From Balneolaceae bacterium (GTDB lineage: Bacteria > Bacteroidota > Rhodothermia > Balneolales > Balneolaceae), in NCBI GenBank assembly GCA_009711805.1, contig VEMX01000034.1:34333-98332 (forward strand): 64,000 nucleotides of DNA, in the 5' to 3' direction. Within the stretch, counting starts at the first letter, position 1. Each line of letters opens with the position of its first letter. Positions 47,401-55,657 of this stretch are shown here, piece by piece. The notes under the pieces are model-generated. The model saw only the letters and a program-made list of their open reading frames with translations, had not been told where the DNA came from and did no database searches. A program made the position numbers and the translations under genes.

Positions 47401-49134
47401 CTTTTTAACAGCTCCAGAAGTTATGATCCGGATAACGATCCTTTTAAAGTAAGCTGGGACTTTGGGGATGGCACCACTTCTCAACAGGCCAATCCAAGCT
47501 ATGTATATGACACTCCTGGGGTATTTGAGGCAACATTGCGCATGAATGACGGCTTTTCGGATGAGGAAACAATTGCAAAAATTCCCGTCATAATAGAAGG
47601 ATCCCCGGTAGCCAGGATGAATATTTCGGATACAACCATTTGTGTAAACTCTCCCCTGGAACTGGATGGTACCTCAAGTACAGATCCCTCAGGATCGCTA
47701 CCTGCTTTGACGTGGGATTTAGGAGATGGAGAAACTAAAACAGGTCCAAAGATTCGGCATGTGTTTACCGAAGCCGGAGAATATAAAGTAGCTCTTACGG
47801 TAGAAGGATCCGGCTCAAGCAGATGCAGCAACATTAGTCAGGTGAGCAGAACCGTTCAGGTTATCGATGGGCCGGTAGCATCTTTTGAAATTCCTGAATG
47901 GGCTGCACCCGGCGAGCAAATCACACTGGATGGTTCCGAATCGGTGGCTGAAGGGGGATTTAAGGAAGCCAAATGGCTTATTGAAACCGTAGATACCACC
48001 ATCACTTTACAGGGACTCAATAACAGCTATACCTTTGAGGAGGCCGGCGAGTACTTCATCACCCTCGATCTGACAACCAACACCACCACCGACTGTAATA
48101 CCGTTAGCCTTACGAAAAGTATTCAAGTTAATGCCCCTCCTGAAATTGTGTGGGACCTTCCTGAAACAGTCCCCTTGGGCTCCGATTTAAAACTGAATGC
48201 ATCCTCCTCTTTTGATCCGGATGGATATATTAAAGAATATAGCTGGTACCTTAATGGGGAGAAAATAGGAAAGAATACATCAGAAATTATTAAACCCTCT
48301 TTATATGGCCGACACAGCGTTAGCCTGGAAGTGACAGACAATTCTTTATCAACTAATAAAAGGGTTAGCGAACAAAAATATTTCGTAGTTACAGGAGGAC
48401 CAAATCCTGTAATAGCTCCGTTTGAGATCCCTTACATCACAGAAAATATACAGCTTCAAAGCCTTTCTTTTGAGGATAAAGAGGGCAATCCAGTAACATC
48501 AAACTGGTACCTGGATGGTACTCCTATTGCTGAACCAAGATTTACCCTGGATGAAATGAAAACCTATAGAGTTGTTTTGATTCAGGACAATGATAAAGGG
48601 AATGAGAACTCCGTAGACTCAGCCGTAGTATTGATCACCCCAAAAATGCCCCCCCCCGCAAAACCAGTATATCCCCGGGTGGTTGTCGAGAACAGCAGCC
48701 TTAATATTAATGACATTGATGCCTTCGAAGGCTGGCTTTTTGAACAAAATGGCCAACTTAGCCAACGCTGGATAGCAGACAAACCAGGAACAGACAGCCT
48801 TGTCCTGGCATGGGTGAATAATAACCGCATAATAACCAGAGAATCTCATCCCATTACTATAGTTGAGACTCTAAGGTTTACAGAACAAACATCCAATATT
48901 GAAGCAGACTGGAATCCTGTACACCCAACGATCACCATTAAGGCCATTCCTGTAAACCGATCGGTTAGCCAGGTTCAGCATCTCTGGAAAAAAGATGGAG
49001 AAGTTATAGGAAAAGGAATTCAGCTGGAAACTACCCTGGATCCGGGAACGCATACACTGGTCCTGGAAGTACACGATCTGGGTATTTCAAATTCAAAACC
49101 CATCCGTACCGAACTGACTGTTACCGTAGAATAA
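44413..49134 (+). CDS. Giant exported PKD-repeat protein
   Basis: 1573 residues from the ATG at 44413, where a signal peptide begins (MKFKTTTYLLFLLALLSVHAQAQ); the longer open frame overlaps the preceding gene. An N-terminal beta-rich part (about 25-360) is followed by about eleven PKD-like domains of roughly 85-95 residues with the usual DPDGxxxxYxWxFxDG core and a terminal TVTLxVxDD strand, then about two degenerate Ig-like domains. There is no obvious Por/type IX sorting domain and no membrane anchor at the C terminus (ends TVTVE). Third gene of the kinase-FecR-PKD operon; probably an adhesive or structural envelope protein, or a ligand for the kinase. Confidence 0.85.
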   Translation: MKFKTTTYLLFLLALLSVHAQAQQVLLSVSGENASMVSGDDRHQYDIWIQPDANAKSGVLEVYDAGMGGSGDVLLNNEDLTTTTFSVYAFDDIYRLTDVQVQPKSSNATPLFELKTTDEERFTDQWVSLTDVESQAGSGYIVRVSTEGGDDVNTFNFRVRSGNKTLTGNSWHIITFDLSIALFESQADQYFQFKRYSTGLSDFSPLSVSGEEDIQLRKIDLFGDLYELNQVDIPINRFGRTNSWGLHIPGSSERKNNLTVFGENSPVLWLFEPYTGTGFGKPSPSIRKIPQASCIEKSFEIAANNQLGPSVNEALWQLDGEVLANGRTPLFSFATKRGDLNLNALIPEPAGYFPDYWYFPQTVTVNIPPISRLTTSKTVISPYEQITLSAEGSYDRDGKPLNYTWFVNGTERGSGIQFTFSDSLSRSSAISVRVSNGGQLANCSNSQKQVMMRVNAQPRAEIEGPDIISTGVEQEYKVINARDADGDSLSFFWEETQFDDNPTGPAVTVVHEQAGNYKLSLRVSDNTNTSNADFLTIKEYTVNASPVAVIQAPEKVAPNQEFQLSSTSSSDSNNPQLSFRWFIDGEEISTDPSFTHQIAEPGIYDIRLVADDMLGLANSVSESTQTIRVNQNPVPVITAPAAISTSFISFSADSSFSVSRDSATFTWDFGDGNTATGPNPSHAYQQAGTYTVTLEINDGQQLPNSLQRTTKEIIVNAFPIARFELPEVIAPGEAIPLDGTPSTDPDGSINQYSWFVNGEPYAEGIQQELTLPEAGIYSITLEVTDDSGFDNARASHSQELLVNTPPVPKWTTSPKILTPDTAIVFSAAKSFDPDGTIASYKWEFEDGSVYEGEEITHTFKKSGTISFNLTVTDETGVANADTTLQTSAEVNYPPYIVTETLVRSNTLKATLDATQSYDLDNDPLSFEWTLPDGSKWNEASFSWEAPETGVHIVALQVDDGQGLPNSISEELIRVIINQPVQAVVDSMIASCTGQTVLFNSSRSYDPDNDPFKVSWDFGDGTTSQQANPSYVYDTPGVFEATLRMNDGFSDEETIAKIPVIIEGSPVARMNISDTTICVNSPLELDGTSSTDPSGSLPALTWDLGDGETKTGPKIRHVFTEAGEYKVALTVEGSGSSRCSNISQVSRTVQVIDGPVASFEIPEWAAPGEQITLDGSESVAEGGFKEAKWLIETVDTTITLQGLNNSYTFEEAGEYFITLDLTTNTTTDCNTVSLTKSIQVNAPPEIVWDLPETVPLGSDLKLNASSSFDPDGYIKEYSWYLNGEKIGKNTSEIIKPSLYGRHSVSLEVTDNSLSTNKRVSEQKYFVVTGGPNPVIAPFEIPYITENIQLQSLSFEDKEGNPVTSNWYLDGTPIAEPRFTLDEMKTYRVVLIQDNDKGNENSVDSAVVLITPKMPPPAKPVYPRVVVENSSLNINDIDAFEGWLFEQNGQLSQRWIADKPGTDSLVLAWVNNNRIITRESHPITIVETLRFTEQTSNIEADWNPVHPTITIKAIPVNRSVSQVQHLWKKDGEVIGKGIQLETTLDPGTHTLVLEVHDLGISNSKPIRTELTVTVE

Positions 49135-49156
49135 CAGTTATAGGGCTGAATCAATA

Positions 49157-49354
49157 TCAATGAATTGGGTAATCTATGACAGCTTCAAACTCATCGGTAC
49201 TTACCCAACCTCCAACTACCCCGTACCCGATCTGACCGATCACCGGTCTCGATGAATCAGGGGCTACACTTCCTGAATTAGGAAAAAGATAAAACTGGTT
49301 GCCTGGATCGGGCGATCGGTCAGACGGGCTCCAGCCAGCAGACCGAGGAGATAG
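49157..49354 (-). pseudogene. Remnant of a protein C terminus, fragment 1
   Basis: On the minus strand a 65-codon open stretch ends at TGA (49157-49159); it reads ..RSAGWSPSDRSPDPGNQFYLF.., RPVIGQIGYGVVGGW and ends EAVIDYPIH. The protein-like composition and the repeat of the same motif (PRSxGWSPSxR..PGN) near 50110-50190 indicate remains of a once-duplicated gene. No start codon with a ribosome site was seen. Confidence 0.4.
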
Positions 49355-49663
49355 TCAAACCAGGTCGAATGGCTAATAAAATTTTTGGATAATGTGGTTA
49401 GGTATGGTTTTTTGTGAAACCTTATAGAATTCCATCTCAGAGAGTAATAAAAACCCCTTAAAACTACCATGAACTTCACCCAATGAATGGCTAAGGGCTT
49501 TGTTGCTTAAATTCACCCCATTAGTCGGACGAGCCTGCAGTCCTTGAATTAAGTGCCGGATTAAAACCACCCCGTACCCGATCTGACCGATCACCGGTCT
49601 GAACGATGAATTAGGGGCAGAATGTTTCTGTATATCCAAATACTCGATTGAACGATTTGTGAT

Positions 49664-49924
49664 TTAGCGACGTAACAATTTGTATTCTGTTTGTGTGGGA
49701 TTGGTCGGGGTTTCCGTACCGAGGGTAGAGCCATATTGTACACCCAAAGTGCCCACAGCCTGAAGGAGATTAAATCCAGATCCACTTGCTTGGTCTGTAT
49801 TTCAGAGGTCGAATGGATCGTCAATGATATTAAAACTGAGACTAAATGATTTCGAATCAAAATCCGGGACATCCAAACATCCTGTAAAATCCTGGTTCAA
49901 CCCCCCGCATTGTGAACCAGAATT
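49664..49924 (-). pseudogene. Remnant of a protein C terminus, fragment 2, with an in-frame stop
   Basis: Minus-strand frame from 49924 down to a TAA at 49664-49666, broken by TGA at 49802-49804. Before the break it reads NQDFTGCLDVPDFDSKSF.. and after it GSGFNLLQAVGTLGVQYGST.. ending EYKLLRR. Protein-like composition continues across the stop in the same frame, as in a recently decayed gene. Family not recognised. Confidence 0.4.
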
Positions 49925-50415
49925 TTAGGGATTACCAGAATGGAAAGATGATAAGAAACCTCCTGTTCATTCTTTCAATCCAACATAATTCTGGTTTATC
50001 CTTTTCTCTTTTGTAGTTGGAGGAAGTGCAGAGCCTCCATAAAGTATTACGCAGCGGACAGCCTGTGTTAGGTGTGATGGATGGGATATTTGTGATGAAT
50101 CAGGGAAAAGATAAACCAGAGTTCCCCGGATTCAGTAATCGTTCAGATGGGCTCCAGCCGTCAGACCGAGGGGTCATACCGAAGCTGATCTATGGCCAAA
50201 TACTCCGGAAAAATTGTCCCCTTATTTAGATAAGCTTTTTAACGTAAGATGATGTTATACTTTAAAATTCACTCCGGCTTCTTCATTTTATCCTCATCAT
50301 TATTGAGATAAGATGAATAAAAATTACCGATGAGGTAAGGATAACCTCAATAGCATTGGTTATATGCCAATGTTAGCGGTCATTGTAAGACGACAAATCA
50401 CAAATTGACAGAAGA

Positions 50416-50592
50416 ATGGAAATTAAAAAACTCAATTCAGGCAGTTTAGCAAACTTCAAATCGTTAATAGAAATTTTCAAAGACGTTTTTGAAAATGATG
50501 AACCTATTGGAAAAACTACAGCTTTTTTATCATTTCAACGGATTGCAATTGCTAGCTGGTTAAGCGCCAAACCGTTAATCTCCTCTAAATGA
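50416..50592 (+). pseudogene. Truncated GNAT acetyltransferase fragment (AAC(3)-I-like N terminus)
   Basis: 58 codons from the ATG at 50416: MEIKKLNSGSLANFKSLIEI then FKDVFENDEPI. The opening resembles the N terminus of AAC(3)-I-like N-acetyltransferases, which are about 150 residues long. After residue 32 the resemblance ends and the frame closes at 50590-50592, so the acetyl-CoA-binding motif is missing and the fragment cannot be an active enzyme. The similarity is judged from memory of the family. Confidence 0.45.
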
Positions 50593-50762
50593 ACCTCAGG
50601 GGCATAGGTAAAAAATCTCCTACTTTCACTTTTATGATTGCCTGAGAACAATTAATATCCTATTCCATTTTTTAGTGGTCTCCCAACGAAATATCTTTTT
50701 GTGTAACCCTGGCAGACAATTCATAAAACAAACATTTGAACATCTAAAATAAGCAGCATACC

Positions 50763-52196
50763 GTGGACAGACGATCTTTTCTTAAAAATTCATCCCTCGC
50801 TTTTACAGGACTAAGTATAATGCCATTATCCACTTCCTCCCTCAGCCTAAGCTCCGATTTTGAATCTAAAAGGCCTGCTCCCTCCGACCGGAAGTTCAGC
50901 AGTGAAGCCGTCGAGACGGTTATAAAAAAGATGACCTCTGTTATCAAAGATGAGGAAGTTGCCTGGATGTTCGAAAATTGCTACCCCAATACCCTGGACA
51001 CCACTGTTGATTTTGAATATATCGATGGTAAACCGGATGCTTTTGTAATTACCGGAGATATTGACGCCATGTGGCTTCGTGATTCAACAGCTCAGGTGTG
51101 GCCCTATCTCCCGCTGATGAATGAGGATGAGGAATTAAAAGAACTGGTAAAAGGACTCATCAACCGGCAGATGAAGTGTATTCTTCTCGATCCGTATGCT
51201 AACGCTTTTTATAAGGATGTATCCAGGGAATCGCACTGGAAAGAAGATTCTGCTCAAATGCTCCCCGGCGTGCACGAACGTAAATGGGAAATTGATTCTC
51301 TCTGCTATCCTATCCGACTTTCGAATGAATATTACCAAATAACCGGAGATGCTTCCATCTTTGATGACCAATGGGATGAAGCCATGCGGCTTGCCGTTAA
51401 AACCTTACGCACGGAACAACGCATAGATGGCACAACCCCTTACCGCTTTGGGAGAAGAACCGCTGTTATGATTGACTCTCCCCCCTTTAATGGAACCGGA
51501 CGTCCCGTTAATCCGGTAGGATTAATTTGCTCGGCATTTCGACCTTCAGATGATTCCACCTTGTTTCCATTTCTGATTCCTTCCAATATGTTTGCCGTGG
51601 TTTCGCTCAACCAGTTGCACGATATTTATATGAAGGAAATTGATGACCATGTCTTTGCCCACGAATGCCATTCGTTTGCCAAACAGGTGGATGCCGCTAT
51701 CAAAGAATACGCCATACAGGAACACCTCAGCTTTGGAACTATGTTCGCCTACGAGGTGGACGGTTTTGGAAACAAAATTTTCATGGATGATGCCAATGTA
51801 CCCTCACTCATGTCGCTTCCATATATTGGAGCTGTTGAGGCGGATGACGAACTGTATCTCAATACCCGTGATTTCTTATTGAGCGATCATAACCCTTATT
51901 TCCTTAAGGGAGAAGCGGCCACAGGCCAGGCCAGCCCACATACCGGCAAAGAATCCATTTGGCCGATGGGAATTATACTGAGGGCTATTACCAGTAAAGA
52001 TACAGCTGAAATCAGAAAGTGCATCACTATGCTCAAAAATACACATGCCGATACCGGTTTTATGCATGAAAGCTTCCACAAAGATGATGCTGCTAAATAT
52101 ACCCGCGACTGGTTTGCATGGGCTAATACTTTATTTGGGGAGATGATCATTAAGGTACATACCGAACACCCTGATCTTTTAAAACAGAAATTCTGA
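50763..52196 (+). CDS. Glycoside hydrolase family 125 exo-alpha-1,6-mannosidase, exported
   Basis: 477 residues. The start is a GTG at 50763; the N terminus (MDRRSFLKNSSLAFTGLSIM) has a twin-arginine signal. GH125 segments follow: FVITGDIDAMWLRDSTAQVWPYLPL (with the catalytic acid), KDVSRESHWKEDSAQMLPGVHERKWEIDSLCYPIRL, SAFRPSDDSTLFPFLIPSNMFA, DDANVPSLMSLPYIG and SPHTGKESIWPMGIILRA. The family removes alpha-1,6-linked mannose, as in N-glycans or yeast mannan. The gene stands alone downstream of the decayed region; no SusC/SusD pair is near. Confidence 0.9.
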   Translation: MDRRSFLKNSSLAFTGLSIMPLSTSSLSLSSDFESKRPAPSDRKFSSEAVETVIKKMTSVIKDEEVAWMFENCYPNTLDTTVDFEYIDGKPDAFVITGDIDAMWLRDSTAQVWPYLPLMNEDEELKELVKGLINRQMKCILLDPYANAFYKDVSRESHWKEDSAQMLPGVHERKWEIDSLCYPIRLSNEYYQITGDASIFDDQWDEAMRLAVKTLRTEQRIDGTTPYRFGRRTAVMIDSPPFNGTGRPVNPVGLICSAFRPSDDSTLFPFLIPSNMFAVVSLNQLHDIYMKEIDDHVFAHECHSFAKQVDAAIKEYAIQEHLSFGTMFAYEVDGFGNKIFMDDANVPSLMSLPYIGAVEADDELYLNTRDFLLSDHNPYFLKGEAATGQASPHTGKESIWPMGIILRAITSKDTAEIRKCITMLKNTHADTGFMHESFHKDDAAKYTRDWFAWANTLFGEMIIKVHTEHPDLLKQKF

Positions 52197-52251
52197 TTTT
52201 TTTGTACGGAAAGTGAAAAGTGAGAAGACAAAAGTAAAACACTAAATACGC

Positions 52252-52305
52252 ATTCCTAATTGATAATTCCTAATTCTTAATTGATAATTGATAATTGATA
52301 ATTAA
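52252..52305. repeat. Short AT-rich tandem repeats
   Basis: ATTGATAATTCCTAATTCTT is followed by three to four copies of ATTGATA. Low-complexity DNA between the GH125 and DUF4157 genes, probably of no coding value. Confidence 0.6.
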
Positions 52306-52392
52306 TCCCTCCACAGTGGAAAAATTACGGATTGTTTTTAAACTACCTATTTGTTAAATATCAAAAGTTCAGTTCCTTAATTCGTTTTACGT

Positions 52393-53835
52393 ATGACGAC
52401 TTTTACTCAGGATGATAATCAAAAAGCAGGTTCATCAGTTGCACACTACAAAAAAGTGCAAACAGGCGGGAAGCCGAATGTCAGCTCGCTTCATCCTCCA
52501 GCCCATAATTATGAACCGGCTCAGCTAAAACCCAACCATACAGGCCTGCCGAATAATCTCAAAAGTGGTATTGAGCAACTTTCAGGTTATTCCATGGATG
52601 GGGTGAAGGTACACTACAATTCTAACAAGCCGGCACAACTAAATGCTCATGCTTACGCCCAAGGCACCAATATCCACCTTGCCTCGGGACAAGAGAAGCA
52701 TCTTCCCCATGAAGCCTGGCATGTAGTTCAACAAAAACAGGGACGGGTTAAACCGACATTACAAACTCATGGAGTATCTATAAATGATGATAAGCGGTTA
52801 GAGCAGGAAGCTGACAGAATGGGAGTGAAAGCGTTACAGATGAAGAAAACCCCCAATGAAAGGATTTCTCTGCAATCATCTTCATCCTCCAATAATATGG
52901 TGCAGCGGGTAACTGTACAAAGCGAATGGCTTAAGAAAGAAAGCGAAAATATAGAAACTGCTCCTTCAAGTGCAGGTCCCTGGACTGAATGTACCGATAA
53001 AACAAATGCCGGATACAGGCAAACAGCCGAAGAATCATTGGGGTCTCTTGCCGGGCTGAATGCATTATCAAAATATGAAGTCATTCCTCCGGCCTATATG
53101 AAAGGCAGAGGACCACTGGCCAGGGCCCACCTTATTGCTGCCGAATTCGGAGGACAACTCAAATATGCTCCAACTAAAAATATCCGCTACCATCCTCTTA
53201 AACTGGAGTATGGCGACTGGCAGCAAGCAGAAAATGATGTTGGGGGATCCACTGGCAGAGGATATGTAACAGCAAGCAGTGCCGAATTAGGTACAGGCAC
53301 TCCATTTCTGATGGCTCTGAAAATTGGAGATATTGTTGAGAATGAATACGGTTTCCTGGCTGGGTATGATGTAACAAAAAAGATTGAACCTCACCTGGAA
53401 GCGGCTGCTTATGTCCCTTCAGTGGCAACCTTCAGGTACACCAACATAGATAATCCGGATTTGAATATCCGGGAATCATGGGGCAACCTTAATAGTGTAT
53501 TAAGTGTGCAACCAGCCTCAGCCAATCAGGTTTTTGGTGCAATGCATGAACTCGGCATCCCGCTTCCTGAACAAGTACTCTTTGATGCCCATAGTAGCGA
53601 TATTGTCATCAATACCAGGCAAAAGATGCTGGAACTGATTGATGGTTTGGGCTTAAAAAGCAAAGCCAGAACCAATCTTATCAAAAAGATAAATAATTTA
53701 AAGACAGCTGTAGGTAATAGTGATATTAACGTTTCAACTGCTACTGAGGCCATTAACAAGCATCCCCATCTTGCTACCAAAGCAGGAAACTGGATATTGG
53801 GTGACAGCTTCCCGCACTGGGCTGATTTGGTTTAA
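52393..53835 (+). CDS. DUF4157 protein with HExxH motif and nuclease-like C-terminal domain (possible contractile-injection effector)
   Basis: 480 residues, no signal peptide. A disordered N terminus precedes DUF4157 (about 54-118): LPNNLKSGIEQLSGYSMDGVKVHYNS and HEAWH (106-110) as the conserved HExxH. DUF4157 is frequent in proteins linked to extracellular contractile injection systems. Residues about 215-300 contain RGPLARAHLIAAEFGG, NIRYHPLKLEYGDWQQAEN, which resembles the H...N core of DNA/RNA non-specific (beta-beta-alpha metal) nucleases, so a nuclease toxin is possible. The last 150 residues are helical and unassigned. No injection-system genes or obvious immunity gene lie in the window. 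Confidence 0.68.
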   Translation: MTTFTQDDNQKAGSSVAHYKKVQTGGKPNVSSLHPPAHNYEPAQLKPNHTGLPNNLKSGIEQLSGYSMDGVKVHYNSNKPAQLNAHAYAQGTNIHLASGQEKHLPHEAWHVVQQKQGRVKPTLQTHGVSINDDKRLEQEADRMGVKALQMKKTPNERISLQSSSSSNNMVQRVTVQSEWLKKESENIETAPSSAGPWTECTDKTNAGYRQTAEESLGSLAGLNALSKYEVIPPAYMKGRGPLARAHLIAAEFGGQLKYAPTKNIRYHPLKLEYGDWQQAENDVGGSTGRGYVTASSAELGTGTPFLMALKIGDIVENEYGFLAGYDVTKKIEPHLEAAAYVPSVATFRYTNIDNPDLNIRESWGNLNSVLSVQPASANQVFGAMHELGIPLPEQVLFDAHSSDIVINTRQKMLELIDGLGLKSKARTNLIKKINNLKTAVGNSDINVSTATEAINKHPHLATKAGNWILGDSFPHWADLV

Positions 53836-53865
53836 TGTTATAGATGGCCGGCATCAACCTAAACC

Positions 53866-55578
53866 CTATCCCACCCTAAACTTCAGTTCCTCAATCGTAG
53901 ACAAGATCTCATCCCGATTCATATCTCTATAGCGTTCGGGAAGTAACTCTTTGGATGTACACTCAATCACTGCACTCAACGTTTGCAGTTCTACTTCCTC
54001 GGGATAGGTAGGGGGAAGAAAGTCAGATATCGTTTCATCCAATATTTCCGGGCTTACTTTTTTCTTACCCTCGGCAGCTGCCCTGAACTTAGAACGGGTT
54101 AAAGCTGCTTCCATGTCAGCGCCAGAAAATGTTTTCAGTCCTTGCTCTACCACAGCGGGGACATATTCCTCTGTTAACTTAAGTCCGGTTTTCTTCACCA
54201 TTGTTTGAAACAGTTCTATACGCTCCTCTTTGGTATGGGGAGGAAATAGAGCAAGGTGCTCTTCTGCTCTTCCCTGCCGCTTTAGATCAATAGGCATGAG
54301 GTCGGGGCGGGCCGTCATTAAAAACCACAGAATACGGCCCCGGTTCGTTGTGTCACTCATAAAGGTAGCAATTTGCGAGAATACCCGGCTGGAAACGCCA
54401 CTGTCTCCACCTGCATCCCGGTCTCCCAGGTAAGCATCTGCTTCATCAATCATAACAGCTACAGGGGCCATGGCCTTAAGCAACGAAAGTATTTTTTCAA
54501 GATTCCCTTCTGTTACCCCCTGCCACTGGCTGCGGAAGTTTTTGAGCTTCACCATTGGAATACCCACTTCAGACGCAAAACAGGTAACCAAGAATGTTTT
54601 ACCCGTCCCTACAGGCCCGCATACCAGGTATCCCATCGGCATCACATCTTGTCTGCCATCCTGAAGTGCTTTAACCGCCTGACGCAAGTGTTTCTTAACA
54701 TGAGTGTGCCCGGCTACATTATCAAGGTTATAATTCGTTTCAACAAACTCGAGCAATCCGTAGGCTTCCGCCTCAATCAGTTCCTTCTTTGTCTCAGACA
54801 AGCCTTGAAAAGTGATGGGCTGTTTGTTTTCCCGGGCATGAGAAAGCACGCTTCGGATATTCACAAAATTCAGTCCGGCTGTTTGTTGTGCAACTATTTC
54901 TGACTTTACCTTAGATACCTTTTCCCATTCATCATCCCGGGTTTCATATTCGATGAATGCCAGTCGCTCTTCCTCGCCCGGAATATTGATTTTAATCTCG
55001 GATGTATATGGATTCTGAACAATGGTTTTGTTTAGATCCGATAGGTTTTCCGTTATTAATACGGTAGTAAAGTCGGAAGCTAAAAACATGGGATCGTGGG
55101 CCCACCGGGATAAATAGACCATAGAAGTACGATCTTCATTGCCAATTGAACCCGCATCGCTCATGGGCACGATGGTTTCGGAATAGTCAATAATCAGGGC
55201 TACACTTTTCTTTTGGTCTAACCGCAGCCTGAAATACTTCTCCAGCAGCGACATCACCCGCACAGGGTCTTTGGGCATTTTTTTGGCATACTCGGTCCCA
55301 ACCAGGCTGTCGCGGCCGGCTATGGCCTGATTAAAGTCTTTTTGTGATTCTTTATCTCTAAAGTAGATACCTGAAGCGCGATCATAAAAGATGACAAAAT
55401 CTCTGGCACCGAAAAAATCATCCGACAGAAAACTTTTAAGTCGATGGAATTCGGTTCCTTCATCCGTTTTGAGAGGTACCATATCATGGACATTCCCATG
55501 AAGGATAAACTGGTTGATAGTACGGCTTAAGTATTTTCGTGCAAATTCCTGAGACCAGGTAGGATAATGATCAAACAT
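53866..55578 (-). CDS. AAA+ ATPase with unassigned N-terminal domain
   Basis: 570 residues from the ATG at 55578; the frame is open to a TTG at 55665, which would overlap the preceding gene. The N-terminal half (about 1-280, FILHGNVHDMVP.., YDRASGIYFRD) is unassigned but resembles a P-loop-like alpha/beta domain (VALIIDYSETIVP). The C-terminal AAA+ module has Walker A GPVGTGKTF (about residue 320), Walker B AVMIDEADAYL, the FtsH/proteasome-like SRVFSQIATFMSD, TARPDLMPIDLKRQGR and a helical lid with FSGADMEAALTRSKFRA. Likely a protein-remodelling ATPase. It is convergent with the DUF4157 gene. Confidence 0.8.
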   Translation of the reverse strand: MFDHYPTWSQEFARKYLSRTINQFILHGNVHDMVPLKTDEGTEFHRLKSFLSDDFFGARDFVIFYDRASGIYFRDKESQKDFNQAIAGRDSLVGTEYAKKMPKDPVRVMSLLEKYFRLRLDQKKSVALIIDYSETIVPMSDAGSIGNEDRTSMVYLSRWAHDPMFLASDFTTVLITENLSDLNKTIVQNPYTSEIKINIPGEEERLAFIEYETRDDEWEKVSKVKSEIVAQQTAGLNFVNIRSVLSHARENKQPITFQGLSETKKELIEAEAYGLLEFVETNYNLDNVAGHTHVKKHLRQAVKALQDGRQDVMPMGYLVCGPVGTGKTFLVTCFASEVGIPMVKLKNFRSQWQGVTEGNLEKILSLLKAMAPVAVMIDEADAYLGDRDAGGDSGVSSRVFSQIATFMSDTTNRGRILWFLMTARPDLMPIDLKRQGRAEEHLALFPPHTKEERIELFQTMVKKTGLKLTEEYVPAVVEQGLKTFSGADMEAALTRSKFRAAAEGKKKVSPEILDETISDFLPPTYPEEVELQTLSAVIECTSKELLPERYRDMNRDEILSTIEELKFRVG

Positions 55579-55657
55579 CGTTTCTAAATTTCTATAAACA
55601 GGTATACAAATTGCAGTAGAACAGAATGATTCCTGAATGCTGCATTTCGCAATTCTG

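Larger units (their letters stand above)
49135..50762. other. Decayed region with pseudogene fragments and degenerate repeats
   Basis: 1.6 kb without an intact gene. It contains two reading-frame remnants on the minus strand, one truncated acetyltransferase fragment, and repeated motifs such as CCGATCTGACCGATCACC (around 49230 and 49570) and GGGCTCCAGCC(A/G)(G/T)CAGACCGA (around 49328 and 50150). Nothing recognisable in 50231-50415 or 50593-50762, apart from a short inverted pair CATTGG / CCAATG near 50355-50374. Confidence 0.65.

Noticed and set aside
49591..49872. 93-codon minus-strand frame in the decayed region
   Set aside because: It is out of frame with the protein-like remnant 49664-49924 and overlaps it; the composition of the other frame is more protein-like.
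52393..55578. A complete contractile injection locus
   Set aside because: No sheath, tube, baseplate or spike genes are present; only a DUF4157 protein and an AAA+ ATPase on opposite strands.
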